A stretch of DNA of 64,000 nt. It comes from Bradyrhizobium sp. 4 (GTDB lineage: Bacteria > Pseudomonadota > Alphaproteobacteria > Rhizobiales > Xanthobacteraceae). The stretch's first letter is position 1. Each line of letters begins with the position of its first letter. Both the position numbers and the translations under genes were made by a program. The DNA is taken from the NCBI RefSeq assembly GCF_023100905.1, contig NZ_CP064686.1:2108001-2172000 (forward strand). Direction: 5' to 3'. The notes beneath the pieces are model-generated. The model had not been told where the DNA came from. It did not search any database and was given only the letters and a program-made list of their open reading frames with translations. This document shows, piece after piece, positions 26,443 to 35,501 of this stretch.

Positions 26443-27176
26443 ATGAATGCTTTGAGCGAGGCCGATCAGCGCATGCGAGAAGTTGAGAACGAAAACGACG
26501 TGCTTCGCGACCTCCTTTTGAAAGCAGGCGTTGAAGCGAACGCCCACGTGGCTGCCGCAAAACTACAAACCGTTCTTATCGGGGAACTGCACCATCGCGT
26601 AAAGAACATGCTCGCGATTGCATCCGCGATTGCGGCTCAAAGCCTACGGGATGCTTCATCTATTGACGCGGCGGCCAAGACCATCGCCGAGCGGATGAGC
26701 GCGCTCGGCGTATCTCATGATCTCTTGATTCAACAAAGCTGGACCGGGGCGGGTTGCCGAACGCTGATCGAGAACGCGATCAAAGCATTTCAGACCAAAG
26801 GCTTCGAGCAATTCACTATTGAGGGGAACAACGTCGCCGTGTCTTCAGGACCTGCGGTCGCGTTGTCTATGATAATTCACGAGCTAAGCACCAATGCGTT
26901 GAAATATGGCGCGCTGTCAGTTGCTGAGGGACGGTCGCCATCACTTGGTCGATTGACGCGGAAAACCAACGCTTTCATCTTGAATGGCGCGAACGCGGTG
27001 GACCGCCGGTTGTCGAACCAGCCAAAAAGAATTTTGGTAGCCGTTTCATTCAGACGGCTTTGCCCGGTCAGCTTAAAGGCGAAGCTCGATTGCTGTTCGA
27101 GTCAACCGGAGTCGTTTGCGACATCAACATTCCCCTAAGCTCGCTTCAAGAAACCATTATTGCGGTAGTCGACTAG
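26443..27176 (+). pseudogene. HWE/HisKA_2 histidine kinase broken by a one-base deletion
   Basis: The first frame gives a short coiled coil, then the phosphoacceptor motif LIGELHHRVKNMLAIASAIAAQ (H51) and the ATP-binding N box IIHELSTNALKYGALSVAEG. At about 26930/26931 the frame is lost; in the +1 frame the missing end continues perfectly: VAITWSIDAENQRFHLEWRERGGPP, then KNFGSRFIQTALPGQL and a final VVCDINIPL, with stop at 27174-27176. Restoring one base after GAGG(G) would give a normal ~244-residue kinase. Either a recent inactivation or a sequence error. Confidence 0.88.
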
Positions 27177-27507
27177 AGCGTGGTTGGACCGCTCGACTCG
27201 TCCCCAAATGCTCGCAGCGAAACAGCACCGGTGAAGTCGTCCAGCATCCGGTTGCCCTTGGCGCTGAAACCAGCCGCTCCGATCGTGCCTTCCCCACGGT
27301 GCGCGGATCCACGGGTCACGCGAACACGGAGCTGGCACCCAACTTCATTTGTACTTCAATAACACCGTCCTCGCAGTTCTACTCACATTCCGAGTGCCTC
27401 AGCTTTCAACGTATCACTACGATATCCCTCGCCGTCCCAGTGGACCGTCATTTGGAACCATTTCCCCTCCTCGCCGTTTACGACCGTTCACGTTTTTGGG
27501 GGATGGT
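27177..27507. other. intergenic region carrying the FIST promoter
   Basis: About 330 bases between the broken kinase and the FIST gene. The frame open upstream of the FIST start has no domain. The only supported element is the EcfG-type promoter at 27454-27478. Confidence 0.5.
27454..27478 (+). promoter_or_regulatory. EcfG-type (general stress sigma) promoter before the FIST gene
   Basis: GGAAC (27454-27458), 16 bases, CGTT (27475-27478). This is the exact consensus of the alphaproteobacterial general-stress sigma factor EcfG. It stands 30 bases from the FIST start codon, so transcription would begin near 27485. Confidence 0.75.
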
Positions 27508-28665
27508 ATGAGGGCATCGGTCGTTTCAACCGATTTGCGAGATAGCGCGAGTGCAGGCCAGTACTTGGCTGCTGAAGTGCAAAAATCCCTAACTAAATCG
27601 CCCGACGCTTTGGTCGTATTTGCTGCTCCCCAGCATGATCACCAAGCGATGCTTTCGGCCATCAAGAGGGAGTTGCCCGAGACGATAGTTGTCGGTGCCT
27701 CGTCTGCAGGTGAGTTTACGAATGTGACGAGCGGGCAAGGCTTAGCCTGCGCAATGGGACTGGTAGGAGAGGACGTAGTCTTTTCATACAGTATCGGGCG
27801 TAATCTCGCGCGGGATGCCGCTTCGGCCGCCCAAGCGATGGTTTCCAGGTTTACACCCACACCACCCGGCCAGTTTCCGTTTCGATCCGCTCTCGTTTTG
27901 GCTGACGCTCTAGCCGGACACGCTGATATTTTGGTGGATCAGCTGACATTAGCTACAGCCGGTCAATATCAATTCTTTGGTGGAGGCGCGGGGGACAACG
28001 CTCAATTCCAAAAGACAACGGTATTTTGTGGTGACGAAGTTTTGTCCGACGCCGCGGTCGCCCTGGAAATTCTTTCTTCGAAGCCATTAGGGGTAGGCGT
28101 TAGTCACGGCTGGAGACCCGCTTCAAAGGCCTATCGCGTAACGGCAAGCGACGGAATGCGGGTAATCAGCCTTGATGGCTTCCCTGCTATCGAAGCGTTC
28201 GAAGAACACGCCAAAGAAACCGCTCAGAACTTGGATCGGAAAGAACCATTACCATTCTTCCTGCATAATATCATTGGAGTGGAGACAGGGGTCGAGCATC
28301 GCTTGCGGGTGCCCCTTGCTGTCGACGCAGGGGGCGCAGTTATATGCGCTGCTGAGGTCCCCACTGGGTCAGTTGTAAGAATCATGAGGACTAGTACAGA
28401 ATCAGCGGTCGCTGCCGCGAAGGTGGCTTCAAATGCTGCCCTGTCTGCATTAGGCGGGCGTCCAGCCGCTGCCCTTTTCTTTGATTGCGTCGCTACCAGG
28501 CTGCGGATGGGGGACGAGTTCGGCTTAGAGCTCGCCAGCTTGCAGGAAAGATTTTCCGATGTTCCACTGACAGGGTGTAATACCCACGGTCAAATCGCGC
28601 GGGCGGAAGGCCAGTTCAGTGGCTTTCACAATTGCACTGCGGTGGTCTGCGTATTTCCCGAGTAG
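27508..28665 (+). CDS. FIST sensory domain protein (FIST_N + FIST_C)
   Basis: A 385-residue cytosolic sensor. FIST_N (~20-210) shows ALVVFAAPQHDHQAMLSAIKRELPETIVVGASSAGEF and a DILVDQLTLATAGQYQFFGGGAGD segment; FIST_C (~215-365) has YRVTASDGMRVISLDGFPAIEAFEEHAKE and ends FSDVPLTGCNTHGQIARAEG. FIST domains are thought to bind small ligands such as amino acids. The ATG at 27508 is preferred since the longer frame crosses the EcfG promoter. The hybrid kinase starts 6 bases after the stop, so FIST probably presents its signal to that kinase. Confidence 0.92.
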   Translation: MRASVVSTDLRDSASAGQYLAAEVQKSLTKSPDALVVFAAPQHDHQAMLSAIKRELPETIVVGASSAGEFTNVTSGQGLACAMGLVGEDVVFSYSIGRNLARDAASAAQAMVSRFTPTPPGQFPFRSALVLADALAGHADILVDQLTLATAGQYQFFGGGAGDNAQFQKTTVFCGDEVLSDAAVALEILSSKPLGVGVSHGWRPASKAYRVTASDGMRVISLDGFPAIEAFEEHAKETAQNLDRKEPLPFFLHNIIGVETGVEHRLRVPLAVDAGGAVICAAEVPTGSVVRIMRTSTESAVAAAKVASNAALSALGGRPAAALFFDCVATRLRMGDEFGLELASLQERFSDVPLTGCNTHGQIARAEGQFSGFHNCTAVVCVFPE

Positions 28666-28670
28666 ATCAG

Positions 28671-30413
28671 TTGAACGATGATGGGGCGTGCCTTCTGAAT
28701 GGATTTGCCGACGCCAACCGTAGGCAGGAAGCCTCGGCCCGATTGGCTAGGGAAATGGGAGGCGAAGCATTTCTTGTCTTCTTGAAAGATGAGGAAACCG
28801 GCAGTTTTGCGCCAGCTCAGGGATTTCATCAGCGTCTGCCTGGCGGCCCGTCTTGGCGCTCATTTTTAAACCAGGCGTCGCGCTGCTGCGAGTTCTCTGG
28901 AGAGGTGGCGTTTCCTGGTCCAAACACACTCGTTCCCGCAGTGTCTCGTGCAGACCCTACGGCAATTTTGATGTTTGTCGGCAGGAATTTGTGTGTCCGT
29001 TGGAATGAAATAGAGCCGGGACTTCCGCTACTAATCGAGTTACTTAAAACCGAGGCAAGGGTTCATATAGCGCTGGCACGCGAGCGTTCCGCCAGGGAGG
29101 CGGCGACTCATGCGACGCATCTCGCAAAAGCGCTTGATGGCGCGCGTAAAAGTGTATCGGCGACATCCCTGAGACTGCAGCAGCTGAATGCCACCCTTGA
29201 ACAGCGTGTAGCGGAAGAAATTGCGCGTCGGAATGAGGCGGAAGCAGCGCTGCGTCAGGCGCAGAAGCTCGAAGCTATCGGTCAGCTTACCGGCGGGGTT
29301 GCACATGACTTTAACAACTTGCTCACCGTGATAATGGGAGGCCTTGAGACGATCGGCCGGCAAATTGCAAGTATATCCGATGCACCACAGCTTGCGCGGA
29401 TCATGCGTGCCCAAGCAATGGCGCATCACGCATCCCAGCGAGCGGCGACGCTTACCGCGCGATTGTTGGCATTTTCGCGCCGCCAACCGCTCGATCCAAG
29501 GTCAATTGATGTCGATCGCTTGCTCGCGGGAATGACGGAATTGCTTAACAGCACATTGGGAGAACGGGTCCGGCTTGAAATCGTAGGCAACGCCGGTTTG
29601 TGGAGCGCCTTGGCTGACGCGTCTGAGCTGGAACATGCGATCCTTAATCTTGCTGTCAATGCCCGAGATGCAATGCCCGGCGGCGGACGACTTACAATCG
29701 AGACCGGCAATACATGGTTGGACGATGAGTATGTTACTGCACTGCCAGAACCCGTCCCTTCCGGCCAATACGTTTTGGTGGCCGTTACAGACACTGGAAG
29801 CGGAATGGATAAGTCTACCGTAGACCGCGTATTCGAGCCATTCTTCACCACAAAAGAGGTCGGCAAAGGCACCGGCCTGGGCTTGAGCCAAGTCTACGGT
29901 TTCGTGCGACAAACGGGTGGGCACATCAGGATTTATAGCGAATTAGGTCATGGCACGACAGTCAAAATCTATCTTCCTCGATCCCAAACGGGCCCCGACG
30001 AGCAGGTAAATCGCATCCCGCCGACTGCGACAATGTTACGGGGGAATGAGGCTATCTTAGTTGTGGAAGATCATGACGATTTGCGTGCCTATTCATCCGG
30101 AGTTCTCCGTGAACTCGGATATCAAGTCTTTGAAGCGGCGGACGCAGCATCGGCAATCGGCTTTCTTGAATCGTCTCGGACCATCGATTTACTTTTCACC
30201 GATGTGGTGCTGCCGGATAATCTTCACGGAAAAAATATCGCAGATCACGCTAGAAGGCTGCATCCGACGATCAAGGTGTTGTTCACTACGGGTTACACGC
30301 GCAATGCGATAGTCCACAACGGCCGCCTTGATGCGGGGGTCAACTTGTTGAGCAAGCCGTTTACGTTTCGCGCGCTGGCCGAGAAAGTACGGAAAATTCT
30401 CGATGAGACATGA
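28671..30413 (+). CDS. hybrid sensor histidine kinase/response regulator (FIST partner)
   Basis: A 580-residue hybrid kinase. The N-terminal ~130 residues look GAF-like (EAFLVFLKDEETGSFAPAQGF...). A coiled coil leads to the HisKA motif QKLEAIGQLTGGVAHDFNNLLTVIMGG (H212), HATPase NLAVNARDAMPGGG, VTDTGSGMD, GKGTGLGLSQVYGF, and a C-terminal receiver with D511 in LLFTDVVLPD and the Lys in LLSKPFTF. I use TTG 28671, six bases after the FIST stop; the frame is open back to TTG 28632 inside FIST. No membrane segment. Strongly similar at H box and receiver to the kinase at 36449. Confidence 0.9.
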   Translation: MNDDGACLLNGFADANRRQEASARLAREMGGEAFLVFLKDEETGSFAPAQGFHQRLPGGPSWRSFLNQASRCCEFSGEVAFPGPNTLVPAVSRADPTAILMFVGRNLCVRWNEIEPGLPLLIELLKTEARVHIALARERSAREAATHATHLAKALDGARKSVSATSLRLQQLNATLEQRVAEEIARRNEAEAALRQAQKLEAIGQLTGGVAHDFNNLLTVIMGGLETIGRQIASISDAPQLARIMRAQAMAHHASQRAATLTARLLAFSRRQPLDPRSIDVDRLLAGMTELLNSTLGERVRLEIVGNAGLWSALADASELEHAILNLAVNARDAMPGGGRLTIETGNTWLDDEYVTALPEPVPSGQYVLVAVTDTGSGMDKSTVDRVFEPFFTTKEVGKGTGLGLSQVYGFVRQTGGHIRIYSELGHGTTVKIYLPRSQTGPDEQVNRIPPTATMLRGNEAILVVEDHDDLRAYSSGVLRELGYQVFEAADAASAIGFLESSRTIDLLFTDVVLPDNLHGKNIADHARRLHPTIKVLFTTGYTRNAIVHNGRLDAGVNLLSKPFTFRALAEKVRKILDET

Positions 30414-30729
30414 CGCTAAGGCGGGCACGTACTGACTACTGCTGATGGGGACTGACCAGAAAGAGCGAGGCCGGTACGGTCCGTGTCAGCACGATTGCGT
30501 CTAGCGTCAGGAGTTCGTCTGCAGTATCTGTTTCGCTGCCAACCCCGGACCCGGACACTCGGCATGACAAAAACACGTCGTGTTTTGCTCGGGACAAAAA
30601 GCCTCAAGAGCAGCCGGTAGATAAGTATCGCGCGGCAGCTCCCAGCTCAAACGAAATAGGCGGATTCGGCCTCGAAGAAGTAGGTAAAGTCCCGGAGCCC
30701 GAGCGTAAACAACGCGATCCTTTGGCCGC
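30414..30729. other. intergenic region left of the IS21 remnant
   Basis: About 315 bases. There is a short dyad AAACACGTCGTGTTTT at 30569-30584 (TAA-less arms AAACACG/CGTGTTT), which may end the kinase transcript or be an operator. No coding frame; the left end of the IS element is lost here. Confidence 0.45.
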
Positions 30730-31116
30730 GGCGATACCGTCTACGACCCCTGGCATTATGTGCCGGTGCTCGCCCGCAAACCCGGCGCCTTGCGCAACGG
30801 TGCTCCCTTCAATGCCTGGGTGCTGCCGGCCGCGATCGAGCGGATCCGGCGCAAGCTCGCCAGCACCGATGATGGCAATCGGCAGATGGTCGACATCCTC
30901 AACGCGGTCCTGACTGACGGTCTGCCCGCGGTAGAGGCGGCTTCTGCCGAAGCGCTTAGTCACGCCGTCCATTCCGCCGATGTCGTGCTCAACATTCTGG
31001 CCCGTCAACGCGAACCCGCTCCACCGGCCAACATCATGACGCCGGCCGCACTGACGCTTCGTCATGCGCCGATCGCCGATTGTGCCCGTTACGACAACCT
31101 GCGGAGGACCATCTGA
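30730..31116 (+). pseudogene. istA: istA transposase, C-terminal fragment
   Basis: Only the last ~128 codons remain: GDTVYDPWHYVPVLARKPGALRNGAPF at the left edge, then a helical region and the tail ALTLRHAPIADCARYDNLRRTI. The catalytic DDE domain and the N-terminal HTH are gone. The stop overlaps the istB start (TGATG), as in intact IS21 elements. Confidence 0.85.
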
Positions 31117-31985
31117 TGGAACGAACCCAAATCTTCGATCTTATGGGCGAACTCAAGCTCTACGGCATGAAGGCCGCCTTCGACGAGATCATGACAACTG
31201 CCGTCAAGCGCCTGCACGAACCTCAGCGCATTGTCGGCGACCTGCTCAACGCCGAGATCAACGAGAAGCAAGCCAGGTCGATCAAATACCAGCTCACCAT
31301 TGCCAAGCTGCCGCTCGCCAAGGACATCGCCGACTTCCAGTTCGACGGCACGCCGATCAATCAGACTCTCGTCAATGATCTCGCTGGCGGCGGCTTCATC
31401 GCCCAACAACGCAACGTCGTGCTGGTTGGCGGCACCGGTACAGGCAAAACACACCTCGCCATTGCCATCGCCAGAAGTTGCATCCGCGATGGCGCCAGAG
31501 GACGCTTCTACAACGTCGTCGACCTCGTCAACCGGCTCGAGACCGAGACCCGCAACGGTCGGCAGGGACGGCTCGCCGAGCATCTGACCCGCATGGACTT
31601 CATCGTTCTCGACGACTGGGCTATCTGCCGTTCGCGCAATCCGGCGGTCAGCTCCTGTTCCATCTTATCAGCCGGCTCTACGAGCGCACCTCCATCATTG
31701 TCACCACCAATCTTGCGTTCGGCGAATGGCCGAGCGTGTTCGGCGATGCCAAAATGACCACCGCGCTACTCGACCGATTGACCCATCACTGCGACATCGT
31801 CGAAACCGGCAACGACAGCTGGCGATTCAAAAGCCGCGACGATGTTCAAACAACCCGCGCTCGCGCCGTCTCCGCAACCCCGACCAGCTCCGACGACCCG
31901 AGCGCTACCAGCAGAGCACGCCGATCAAAGGGGTCCCTTTCCTTTTGGATGCCGATAGGGGGTCCCAGTCGAACGCCGATTGACA
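30730..31985 (+). mobile_element. decayed IS21-family element (left end and most of istA missing)
   Basis: The istA tail and istB overlap as TGATG, the standard IS21 order. To the right, between 31925 and 31985, three GGGGTCCC-type repeat units lead to an end reading AACGCCGATTGACA, that is TGTCAATCGGCGTT inward, an IS21-like terminus. The left end is missing and istB carries a frameshift, so the element cannot move on its own. Confidence 0.8.
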
Positions 31986-32032
31986 CGCCAGACGGCGCTT
32001 TTCCGCCAAACAATCGAGGCGGGCCACGGTGA
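31116..32032 (+). pseudogene. istB: istB ATP-binding helper protein, frameshifted
   Basis: IstB is the AAA+ regulator of the IstA transposase. The first frame is good to Walker B: MERTQIFDLMGELKLYGMKAAFDE, Walker A VLVGGTGTGKTHLAIAI, FIVLDD. There, at about 31615, one base is missing (GACGA-CTGGGC instead of GACGAxCTGGGC), and the rest (LGYLPFAQSGGQLLFHLISRLYERTSIIVTTNLAFGEWPSVFGDAKMTTALLDRLTHHC) runs in the next frame to 32032. The gene has thus lost function by a single deletion. Confidence 0.88.
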
Positions 32033-32392
32033 AGTGGTGAGCGGCCTCAGTTGCCTGGGACTCCTCCGCTCCTGGATGTTGATCGAAGTCGCCTGTTGTT
32101 TGGCCCGTCTGAGGCCAGCCCGCATTCCTGAGACTTCAGTTCACCGGTGAGTGGGGAGTCAGCGCGATCCGGGCAAACCGACGCGATTGGCGCGAAGAGC
32201 ACAGGGCGTTGACGCAGTCGCGTTCGCGATCCGTTCTGGTCGCCGAGTTGTACGTATGCTATGCCCCGGTGCTGGCCTGCCGACCTCGACGCCTGTAGCC
32301 GCGGACCTAATTCAGCCCTGCAAAATGTTTGCGCCGGATGGAACAGTGAGTAAATTATTGTGTGCATCACAGTAGCGCCCATGAGTGCTGGC
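31986..32392. other. intergenic region right of the IS21 remnant
   Basis: About 400 bases. Apart from the end of the shifted istB frame (to 32032) I see nothing coding. Just before the next gene, ATTGTGTGCATCACAG (32357-32372) is a short imperfect dyad of unknown meaning. Confidence 0.4.
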
Positions 32393-32571
32393 ATGGCGGA
32401 GTATCGCCTCTATCGCTTTGATAAAGAAGGGCACATTCAGGGCCCCCCGTGATCGTCGAGTGCGAAGACGATGACGCTGCCGTTGTCCAAGCCAAGCAAT
32501 ATGTGGACGGCGTCGCAATACAGGTGTGGGACCGCGCCCGTCGAGTAGCCATACTGCCCTCCGTAGATTGA
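32393..32571 (+). pseudogene. small conserved rhizobial protein broken in a C-run
   Basis: The first frame gives MAEYRLYRFDKEGHIQGPP and then stops (TGA) after a run of six C (32443-32448). With one more C the reading continues VIVECEDDDAAVVQAKQYVDG, VAIQVWDRARRVAIL to a stop at 32569-32571, giving a ~60-residue protein of the short MAEYRLY...-type common in Bradyrhizobium. The homopolymer makes a sequencing error as likely as a true mutation. Confidence 0.75.
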
Positions 32572-32632
32572 GGCCACCTCAGTTTGCGGGCCGCTTTTTC
32601 TGAGATTAGGGGGTGACTTTGCGGCCCTCCGC

Positions 32633-32657
32633 GGAACCAAATGGCGCGCCATGCGTT
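32633..32657 (+). promoter_or_regulatory. EcfG-type promoter before the PAS-HWE kinase
   Basis: GGAAC (32633-32637), 16 bases, CGTT (32654-32657), an exact EcfG consensus. It lies about 105 bases upstream of the kinase start at 32762, leaving a 5' leader of roughly 95 bases. Confidence 0.7.
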
Positions 32658-32761
32658 TTGGTGGGTTCGGCGGGCCTCAGGGGCGTCCGCCCATGTTCAT
32701 TTCAATAGGCGAGGCCCGCCTCGGGCCGTCGCTCCTCTCGCCCCCGAGAGCCGAGCGCCTC

Positions 32762-34945
32762 ATGTCAAACGTCGAAGAATTCCCGTTTTCCGCGCGCCAA
32801 AGGCCCACGGAGTTCGAGGCGCTGGTCGCGGCCGGCCACGCCGCGCTCGATGCCATTCCCGGCGCTGTTTATCTTTGTGACGCGGACGGATTGCTCGTCG
32901 CCTACAACACCGAGGCCGTGGAATCTTGGGGGCGAACACCTGACCCTGCCAAGCAGGAGCGCTTCTGCGGTTCGCATCAGCTCTACCTGGTCGATGGAAC
33001 TCCGCTTGCCCATGCCGACTGTCCCATGGCCGCAGCGGTTCGTGTGGGAACGCCCACACGCAATGCCGAAGTGATAATGGCACGGCCGGATGGCTCCCGC
33101 TTTTCGGCCCTGGTCAACATCCGGGCGTTGCGCGATCATTCTGGCTGCATCCAAGGTGCCATCAATTGCTTTCAGGACATCACCGGACGCAAGCAGGTGG
33201 AGGAGGAAGTCCGCCGGAAGACGCAGGATCTTGAGGATTTTTTCGACAACAGCGCTGTTGGTCTCCATATTGTCAGCGGAGAGGGGATTATCCTTCGCGC
33301 AAATAAAGCCGAATTGGATCTGCTTGGTTACGCGCCCGAGGAGTACATCGGCCGCCACGTCGCCGAGTTTCATGCCGACGCGCCGGTGATCGGCCATATC
33401 CTTCAGCGCCTTTCATGCGGCGAGCCGCTCGATCGTTTTCCTGCGCGGCTGCGGGCGCGTGACGGCTCCATCAAGCATGTGCTGATTACGTCGAATAGCC
33501 GCATTGTCGAGGGCAAGTTCGTCAACACGCGCTGCTTCACCACAGATGTCACCGAACTCCGTATTGCCGAAGAGGCACGGAACGCTAGCGAAGCCAGGCT
33601 CGCAGCAACTTATGAGGCCGCCAGCGTCGGCATTGCTGAGACTGATCAGAGCGGGCGCTTCTTGCGGGTGAACGATTCCCTCGGCCGCATCACCGCCCGG
33701 GCGCGCGACGAGCTGTTGCGGATGACCTTCATCGACTACACCCATCCCGATGACCAGACCGAGGATGCCGAACTATACGCGCGTCAAGTCCGCGGCGACA
33801 TCGACAACTACACGGTTCGCAAGCGTGCATTGCGGCCCGACGGATCAGTGCGCTATCTCGACATTTTCAGTTCGTCGGTGCGGGATTCGGCAGGCCGCTT
33901 CCTTTACGGCGTGCGCGTCGTCCAAGATGTCACTACCACCAAGCAGCTGGAGGACCGTCTGCGCGAGGGCGAGCAGCGCATGCGTGATCTCCTTGAGGCG
34001 TTGCCGGCAGCCATCTACACGACGGATGCCGAGGGGCGCATCAACTTCTTCAATCGAGCCGCGGTCGAGATGGCGGGCAGAACGCCGCAGCCGGGCGACG
34101 AGTGGTGTGTGACCTGGAAGCTCTATTGGCCCGACGGCTCGCCGTTGCCGCACAACGAATGCCCAATGGCCGTCGCGCTGCGCGAAAACCGGCCGGTCCG
34201 CGGTGCCGAAGCGGTGGCGGAACGTCCAGACGGCAGACGCGTGCCGTTCATTCCTTATCCGACGCCCCTGCGAGACGTCGCGGGCAATCTGGTCGGCGCC
34301 ATCAACATGCTGGTCGATATCAGCGAGCGCAAGCGCGCCGAGAATGCCCAAAAGGTCCTTATCGACGAGCTCAATCATCGTGTGAAGAACACTCTGGCCA
34401 CCGTGCAGTCGCTCGCGAACCAGACGGCGCGCCACGCGGCCGACCTGCAGGAATTTCTGCCGACGTTCACTGGACGGTTGCTTGCACTGGCCCGCGCGCA
34501 CGACCTGCTCACCAGGCGAAACTGGCAGGACGCACCTTTCGGACAGTTGGTCCATGATATCGTGGCTCCAGTGTCAGCCGGACGGGTTTTGGCAGAAGGG
34601 CCTCACGTCGATCTGGACGCGCGCACCGCACTGAGCATCACCATGGTGCTGAACGAGCTTCTGACCAACGCCGCAAAGTACGGCGCACTCTCGGTGCCCG
34701 ATGGGACTGTGGCGTTCAGTTGGCGGGTTGGCCCGAACGAAGTGTCGCAAAATGCGGTGGAATGCGAGTGGCGCGAACGCGGCGGGCCCCCGGTTTCGCC
34801 ACCCAAGCGGCGTGGCTTCGGCACGCGACTGATGGAGCGTTGCTTAGAGCATGACCTCGCGGGCGAGTTCGATCTGGTGTTCGAGCCGGAGGGCACCCGC
34901 TGCCGTATGGTGTTTCCCGTTGTGCTTGCATCGTCCAATGGTTGA
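32762..34945 (+). CDS. HWE-type sensor histidine kinase with four PAS domains
   Basis: A 727-residue soluble kinase. Four PAS units are visible: AALDAIPGAVYLCDADGLLVAYN (~20), DFFDNSAVGLHIVSGEGIILRANKAELDLLGY (~155), AATYEAASVGIAETDQSGRFLRVNDSLGR (~280) and LLEALPAAIYTTDAEGRINFFN (~410). The first and last are near-repeats (both with H-x-E/D-CPMA-AVR/LR). The HWE core has H539 in DELNHRVKNTLATVQSLANQ, VLNELLTNAAKYGALS and WRERGGPP. ATG 32762 is used; upstream codons cross the EcfG promoter. HWE kinases often feed PhyR in the general stress response. The receiver gene overlaps the stop. Confidence 0.92.
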   Translation: MSNVEEFPFSARQRPTEFEALVAAGHAALDAIPGAVYLCDADGLLVAYNTEAVESWGRTPDPAKQERFCGSHQLYLVDGTPLAHADCPMAAAVRVGTPTRNAEVIMARPDGSRFSALVNIRALRDHSGCIQGAINCFQDITGRKQVEEEVRRKTQDLEDFFDNSAVGLHIVSGEGIILRANKAELDLLGYAPEEYIGRHVAEFHADAPVIGHILQRLSCGEPLDRFPARLRARDGSIKHVLITSNSRIVEGKFVNTRCFTTDVTELRIAEEARNASEARLAATYEAASVGIAETDQSGRFLRVNDSLGRITARARDELLRMTFIDYTHPDDQTEDAELYARQVRGDIDNYTVRKRALRPDGSVRYLDIFSSSVRDSAGRFLYGVRVVQDVTTTKQLEDRLREGEQRMRDLLEALPAAIYTTDAEGRINFFNRAAVEMAGRTPQPGDEWCVTWKLYWPDGSPLPHNECPMAVALRENRPVRGAEAVAERPDGRRVPFIPYPTPLRDVAGNLVGAINMLVDISERKRAENAQKVLIDELNHRVKNTLATVQSLANQTARHAADLQEFLPTFTGRLLALARAHDLLTRRNWQDAPFGQLVHDIVAPVSAGRVLAEGPHVDLDARTALSITMVLNELLTNAAKYGALSVPDGTVAFSWRVGPNEVSQNAVECEWRERGGPPVSPPKRRGFGTRLMERCLEHDLAGEFDLVFEPEGTRCRMVFPVVLASSNG

Positions 34946-35303
34946 GCTGTCTGGCGCCAGGGTTCTGCTGGTCGAAGATGAGGGCTTGGTGGCCCTCATG
35001 ATTGAAGACATGCTCGAGGAGCTGGGGTTGAAGGTGGTTGCCTCGGCCGCCCACGTGCCAAAGGCGTGCGAACTTGCCTCCAGGGCGTCGTTCGATCTGG
35101 CGCTGCTTGACGTGAACCTGGCAGGTGAACGTGTCTTCCCGGTAGCGCGCATCTTGCGCGACCGGAAAATCCCTTTCCTGTTCAGCACCGGTTATGGCGG
35201 ACCGCCGCTTGAGGAGGAGTTCAGGCATGCGCCCGCAATCGGCAAGCCGTTCTCTATCGAGCAATTAAAGGAGCAACTGCAGATTATTCTGGCGCTCCCG
35301 TAG
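34938..35303 (+). CDS. single-domain response regulator (receiver only)
   Basis: A 121-residue receiver: acidic pocket VLLVEDEG (D14/E13), phosphoacceptor D58 in LALLDVNLAG, Thr-equivalent STGYGG and Lys in IGKPF. No output domain. Its ATG overlaps the end of the HWE kinase gene by 8 bases (ATGGTTGA), so the two are translated together and form a cognate pair, with the receiver a likely phosphate relay or sink. The longer frame inside the kinase gene is rejected. Confidence 0.93.
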   Translation: MVELSGARVLLVEDEGLVALMIEDMLEELGLKVVASAAHVPKACELASRASFDLALLDVNLAGERVFPVARILRDRKIPFLFSTGYGGPPLEEEFRHAPAIGKPFSIEQLKEQLQIILALP

Positions 35304-35501
35304 AAGCGCGGCTATGTGCGCCGTCGTGGCCAGAGCAGAAATCAGCGCCTCAGAACGGACTGCCGCCTTTGACCCGGAATAGACGTCGCGAAGCCGGTGA
35401 ACCGCGTGCTTGTTGCGATGCATCAATGGGACCGCCCAGGGCGAGTTCATCAGATGTTCTTTCTTCAGGTTGAAGGCCGGGTAAAAATCGCCGTGTGCCA
35501 T
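35265..35501 (-). CDS. hypothetical small protein
   Basis: A 78-residue frame from ATG 35501 (MAHGDFYPAFNLKKEHLM...). The middle MHRNKHAVHRLRDVYSGSKAAVRSEALISALATTAHIAALLRERQNN is amphipathic helical with reasonable codon use. It converges with and overlaps the receiver gene by 39 bases. No family recognised; it may be a real orphan or chance. Confidence 0.45.
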   Translation of the reverse strand: MAHGDFYPAFNLKKEHLMNSPWAVPLMHRNKHAVHRLRDVYSGSKAAVRSEALISALATTAHIAALLRERQNNLQLLL

